The notes below the pieces were generated by a model that worked only from the letters and a program-made list of their open reading frames with translations, was not told where the DNA came from and ran no database searches. From a virus: a stretch of DNA of 52,316 nucleotides. Location of the stretch: positions 1 to 52,316 of IMG/VR virus record IMGVR_UViG_3300031918_000035; one strand, given 5' to 3'. A program made the position numbers and the translations under genes. How positions within the stretch are numbered: the first letter of the stretch is position 1; each line of letters starts with the position of its first letter. Of the stretch, positions 49,795 to 52,316 are shown in pieces.

Positions 49795-50369
49795 AAGATA
49801 CTAACTACGAACTGATCAAAGCGCATGTCCTTGATCCGGATACTTCTCCACTTTCACCCGAAAAGAAGGAAATGCTGGAGCGTGTAGTTTCGGCTTCAAA
49901 AATTCTGGATAAAAACCCCATCCAAAAGCAGGCAGTTGCCATCCATCAGCAGAAATACCCGCACATTAGCAGGGCACAGGCTTACGAAGATCTTCGCTTT
50001 GCTGTTCGTTTATTCAATACCCTGCATACCTTCGATTACGATTTATGGCGAAACTGGATATTGAGCGATATTGTAAAAAACATCGATAAATGTCGCAATG
50101 CAGAATCTGAAAAAGATCGGCGTGTAATTGCCATGGAGCATGCCAACCTGATTAAAATACTTGGTGAAAAGCCAACAGAACTTCCAGATCCAAAACGCAC
50201 CGAAAAACATCAGTTCTATATTTTGATCCAAAACGATAACCGAAAGGTAAAAATTGACATCAATAATCTGAAGGACTTACCCGAATCGGCACTTCGCGAA
50301 CTTAACCGGGCAATTTACGGCGGTAACGAAATCACCGAAGCCGATGCCGAAGAAATATTGAACACATGA
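49776..50369 (+). CDS. Terminase-associated protein
   Basis: 197 residues. The N-terminal two-thirds are helical (EKKEMLERVVSASKILDKNP, then YEDLRFAVRLFNTLHTFDYD), and a short acidic beta-rich tail ends ADAEEILNT. It overlaps the large-terminase start by 4 bases, as small subunits often do. It may be the small terminase or an adaptor; the candidate at 49319 competes for that role. Confidence 0.55.
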   Translation: MSRTALEDTNYELIKAHVLDPDTSPLSPEKKEMLERVVSASKILDKNPIQKQAVAIHQQKYPHISRAQAYEDLRFAVRLFNTLHTFDYDLWRNWILSDIVKNIDKCRNAESEKDRRVIAMEHANLIKILGEKPTELPDPKRTEKHQFYILIQNDNRKVKIDINNLKDLPESALRELNRAIYGGNEITEADAEEILNT

Positions 50370-52084
50370 TAACCGAACTGATTGAACTAAACGGTCCACA
50401 ACAATTATCGGTTATCAACGATGCCAAAAACGAAGTTGATATAGAGGGTCGTGGTACCGGGAAATCGTATAAAATTGGATGGGAGATTAACCAGATCGTT
50501 CGAAATATGCCACGATCAATCTCTTCCATCACTGGCCGTACTTATGGTCAGATTTATACTCGAACCTTACCATCAACACTTAAGTTTCTTGAAAAATTGG
50601 GTTATGAGAAGGATAAAGACTTCAAAATTGGCGGACAACCCGATAAAAGGCTTGGTTTTGCTGAACCTTATGAGAAAGTAACCAAAAAAGGCTTCGAAAA
50701 CTTTATTTCCTTTTCGAATGGTACCGGGTTCATGATGTTATCGCAGGAACGCTCCGGATCTTCCCGTGGTCCCAATCTCGACCGTGAAATTGTTGATGAA
50801 GCCCTTACCTTGAATAAAGAACGCTACGACGAAGAAGTATCGCCAGCCAACCGTGGAAACGAAGAACATTTTGGCTTCAAAGCTCCAAAACGCATCAAAC
50901 AGCATCACGGATTCAGGTATGTTTCGTCAATGCCTTATACCCGCGAACAAATGTGGTTGCTCCGATACGGCGATTATTACATGGCTGAAGCTGGAATCCC
51001 TATTTTCGACATCTGGAACCGTATCGTAAAGCTCCAGTTACAAGTGATCGAAGCTGCTATTGCTGAAGATAAACGTTTGTTTAAAGATATCTGGAACGAA
51101 ACAGTCAGGCTGAAAAAGCAGATTGCGCCATTCGTTTCGAAAGATGGGTTACTGTTTACCTTGGCTAATGCATTCGACAACGTGCAGAACCTGGGCATGT
51201 CGTATATCATCCGGGAATACAAAAAACAAAGCCTGCTCACCTTCATGATCGAGATCCTGAACTGGATCATCGATAAAGTAGAAGACTGCTATTATCCACT
51301 CGATAGCCAAAGGCACATCTATTACGATGCGTATAATGATGATTTCATTCGTGGAGTTGCTGAGAATAGCAATTGGGATGCTGATCAACTATCAACATCT
51401 GATTGCCGCTTTGATTTGGACTGCGATCCTAATCGTCCACTGGAGATAGTTCCCGACTGGGGAGCAAAGATCAATCTATTCAGTATTGGTCAGGAGCGAA
51501 ACTATAATTTTGCCACAAAGATGGTTGAGCCAGTTGATTGTGTGATAAATGAATTCAGCATAAAGCCTCAGGATGCAAGGAGCGTACCCGTTGACGATCT
51601 GGTCGATATGTTCTGCGATTACTACAAGGAACATCCATGCAGAGACTTAATGTACTTCAGGGATAGATACGGAGATCATCGCCAGCCTAACGTAAAGAAC
51701 TCAAAGCCATATAACGAGCAAGCAATTGAACGACTGGAGAAGCGCGGATGGAGAGTAACAGCAAGAGTACACAGAGGAATGGAACCACCACAGCACGATA
51801 AGTATCTGTTGTGGTCAAACATCTTAAAAGGAAATGATCCACGCTATCCAAAGGTGATCATCAATGGTCGTAACTGTAAGTACACTATCATATCAATGAA
51901 CAATACTCGTGTAATCGAGAGAGATGGTAAGTTTGACAAGGATAAATCATCAGAGCGTAAGGACACGATCCTGCCCGAAGAAGCTACACACTTCGGCGAT
52001 GCTGTCGATAAACGCATCTGGACAAAGTATGGTGAAATACTTTATCGTTCAGGTAACTCCACATTCGTAAGCCCAAGACTTTAA
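50366..52084 (+). CDS. Large terminase subunit
   Basis: 572 residues. The ATPase domain has Walker A GRGTGKS (about 28-34) and LDREIVDEAL (Walker B, about 137-146). The C-terminal part (about 370-570), containing DWGAKINLFSIG, FRDRYGDHRQP and EATHFGDAVDKR, holds the acidic residues of the nuclease domain. It cuts and packages the concatemeric DNA into the prohead. From about 51400 the codon usage changes: AGA for Arg appears and Lys switches to AAG, suggesting a mosaic junction within the gene. Complete, last gene of the window. Confidence 0.95.
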   Translation: MITELIELNGPQQLSVINDAKNEVDIEGRGTGKSYKIGWEINQIVRNMPRSISSITGRTYGQIYTRTLPSTLKFLEKLGYEKDKDFKIGGQPDKRLGFAEPYEKVTKKGFENFISFSNGTGFMMLSQERSGSSRGPNLDREIVDEALTLNKERYDEEVSPANRGNEEHFGFKAPKRIKQHHGFRYVSSMPYTREQMWLLRYGDYYMAEAGIPIFDIWNRIVKLQLQVIEAAIAEDKRLFKDIWNETVRLKKQIAPFVSKDGLLFTLANAFDNVQNLGMSYIIREYKKQSLLTFMIEILNWIIDKVEDCYYPLDSQRHIYYDAYNDDFIRGVAENSNWDADQLSTSDCRFDLDCDPNRPLEIVPDWGAKINLFSIGQERNYNFATKMVEPVDCVINEFSIKPQDARSVPVDDLVDMFCDYYKEHPCRDLMYFRDRYGDHRQPNVKNSKPYNEQAIERLEKRGWRVTARVHRGMEPPQHDKYLLWSNILKGNDPRYPKVIINGRNCKYTIISMNNTRVIERDGKFDKDKSSERKDTILPEEATHFGDAVDKRIWTKYGEILYRSGNSTFVSPRL

Positions 52085-52090
52085 TCTCAT

Positions 52091-52122
52091 GCAGCACATC
52101 CGTTAACCAACGGATAAGCTGC
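52091..52122 (+). other. Hairpin after the terminase gene
   Basis: GCAGC-AC-ATCCGTT and AACGGAT-AA-GCTGC form a long imperfect stem with a small loop. No T run follows, so it may be a processing or binding element instead of a terminator. Confidence 0.5.
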
Positions 52123-52316
52123 TTCATGCTAGGTATCAACCCATCATCCTTATAAGTTGATGTATACAGGACTGCCCTTGCCTGTAATTCATAGAATAGG
52201 ACTAACCCATCACACATAGGACTGCGCGTGAGATTCACCACAGCGCGTATTACCACGCACCACCCAGCGCCTCATATTTGCTTGAAATCTGGCCTCTTTT
52301 CTGCTCGAAAGGTTAG
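52123..52316. other. Right-edge region without a recognised gene
   Basis: 194 bases without a convincing gene. They hold several ACCACGCACCACC-like C/A-rich strings and ACTGC-ATAGGACT repeats (AGGACTGC, AGGACTAA, AGGACTGCG). A portal gene would be expected to follow but does not begin here. Confidence 0.35.

Noticed and set aside
1-52316. Complete circular phage genome
   Set aside because: A gene is cut at base 1 and no portal gene is seen, so the window is a piece; no terminal overlap between the two ends was noticed.

Overview
The window looks like a large, cut piece of a temperate siphovirus or prophage of a Bacteroidota host. Reasons: long tape measure protein with tail-tip and fibre genes, a lysis cassette with a GH108-type endolysin, a tyrosine integrase with the YSFKHT box common in Bacteroidetes integrases, weak Shine-Dalgarno signals, promoters resembling TTG-N20-TAnnTTT, and small-protein families typical of Bacteroidetes phages. 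Both edges cut the genome: a gene runs in at base 1, and no portal gene is seen.

Layout. 1-12.8 kb: tail module (tape measure, distal tail proteins, S74 fibre, Gly-rich fibre, large tip protein). 12.9-15.5 kb: lysis genes (membrane proteins, endolysin, holin-like protein, a protein with u-spanin topology). 15.5-19.5 kb: lysogeny region (integrase on the minus strand, repeat-rich attP-like DNA, divergent repressor and RHH protein, LuxR-type regulator, antirepressor-like protein) followed by one tRNA with anticodon CAT. 19.7-25.4 kb: small early genes (DUF4406, zinc-ribbon, HD hydrolase, Gp37/Gp68-like). 25.4-27.7 kb: a complete diversity-generating retroelement (DGR): variable protein with VR, TR, and reverse transcriptase. 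28.2-32.2 kb: a fused primase-helicase, followed by iteron-like repeats. 34.0-40.3 kb: an AT-rich, integron-like cassette array with a Xer-like tyrosine recombinase at its right end. 40.5-45 kb: head genes (S49 protease/scaffold, capsid, tail-tube-like protein). 45-52 kb: a two-domain glycosyltransferase, packaging-associated small genes and the large terminase.

The two most striking systems are the DGR and the array. The DGR repeats are 79 bp each; they differ at 18 positions, and every difference is an adenine in the TR. The array has five repeats of 130-133 bp (sites A-E). Each folds as an imperfect, asymmetric inverted repeat bounded by TAAC and GTTA, like integron attC sites. Their inner stem boxes differ between sites but stay self-complementary. 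Cargo genes are two copies of a three-gene module ending in an Xre regulator, a radical-SAM-like gene broken by frameshifts, a zinc-ribbon protein, a PLD-like plus small-terminase-like pair, and a C5 DNA methyltransferase. The zinc-ribbon and methyltransferase genes have their start codons inside the preceding att-like sites. The recombinase lacks the extra segment of IntI integrases, so this may be a phage-borne cassette system distinct from classical integrons.

Taken together, the phage carries one integrase for lysogeny, one recombinase probably shuffling accessory cassettes, and one reverse transcriptase mutating a target protein. All functional statements come from reading motifs; no database search was run.
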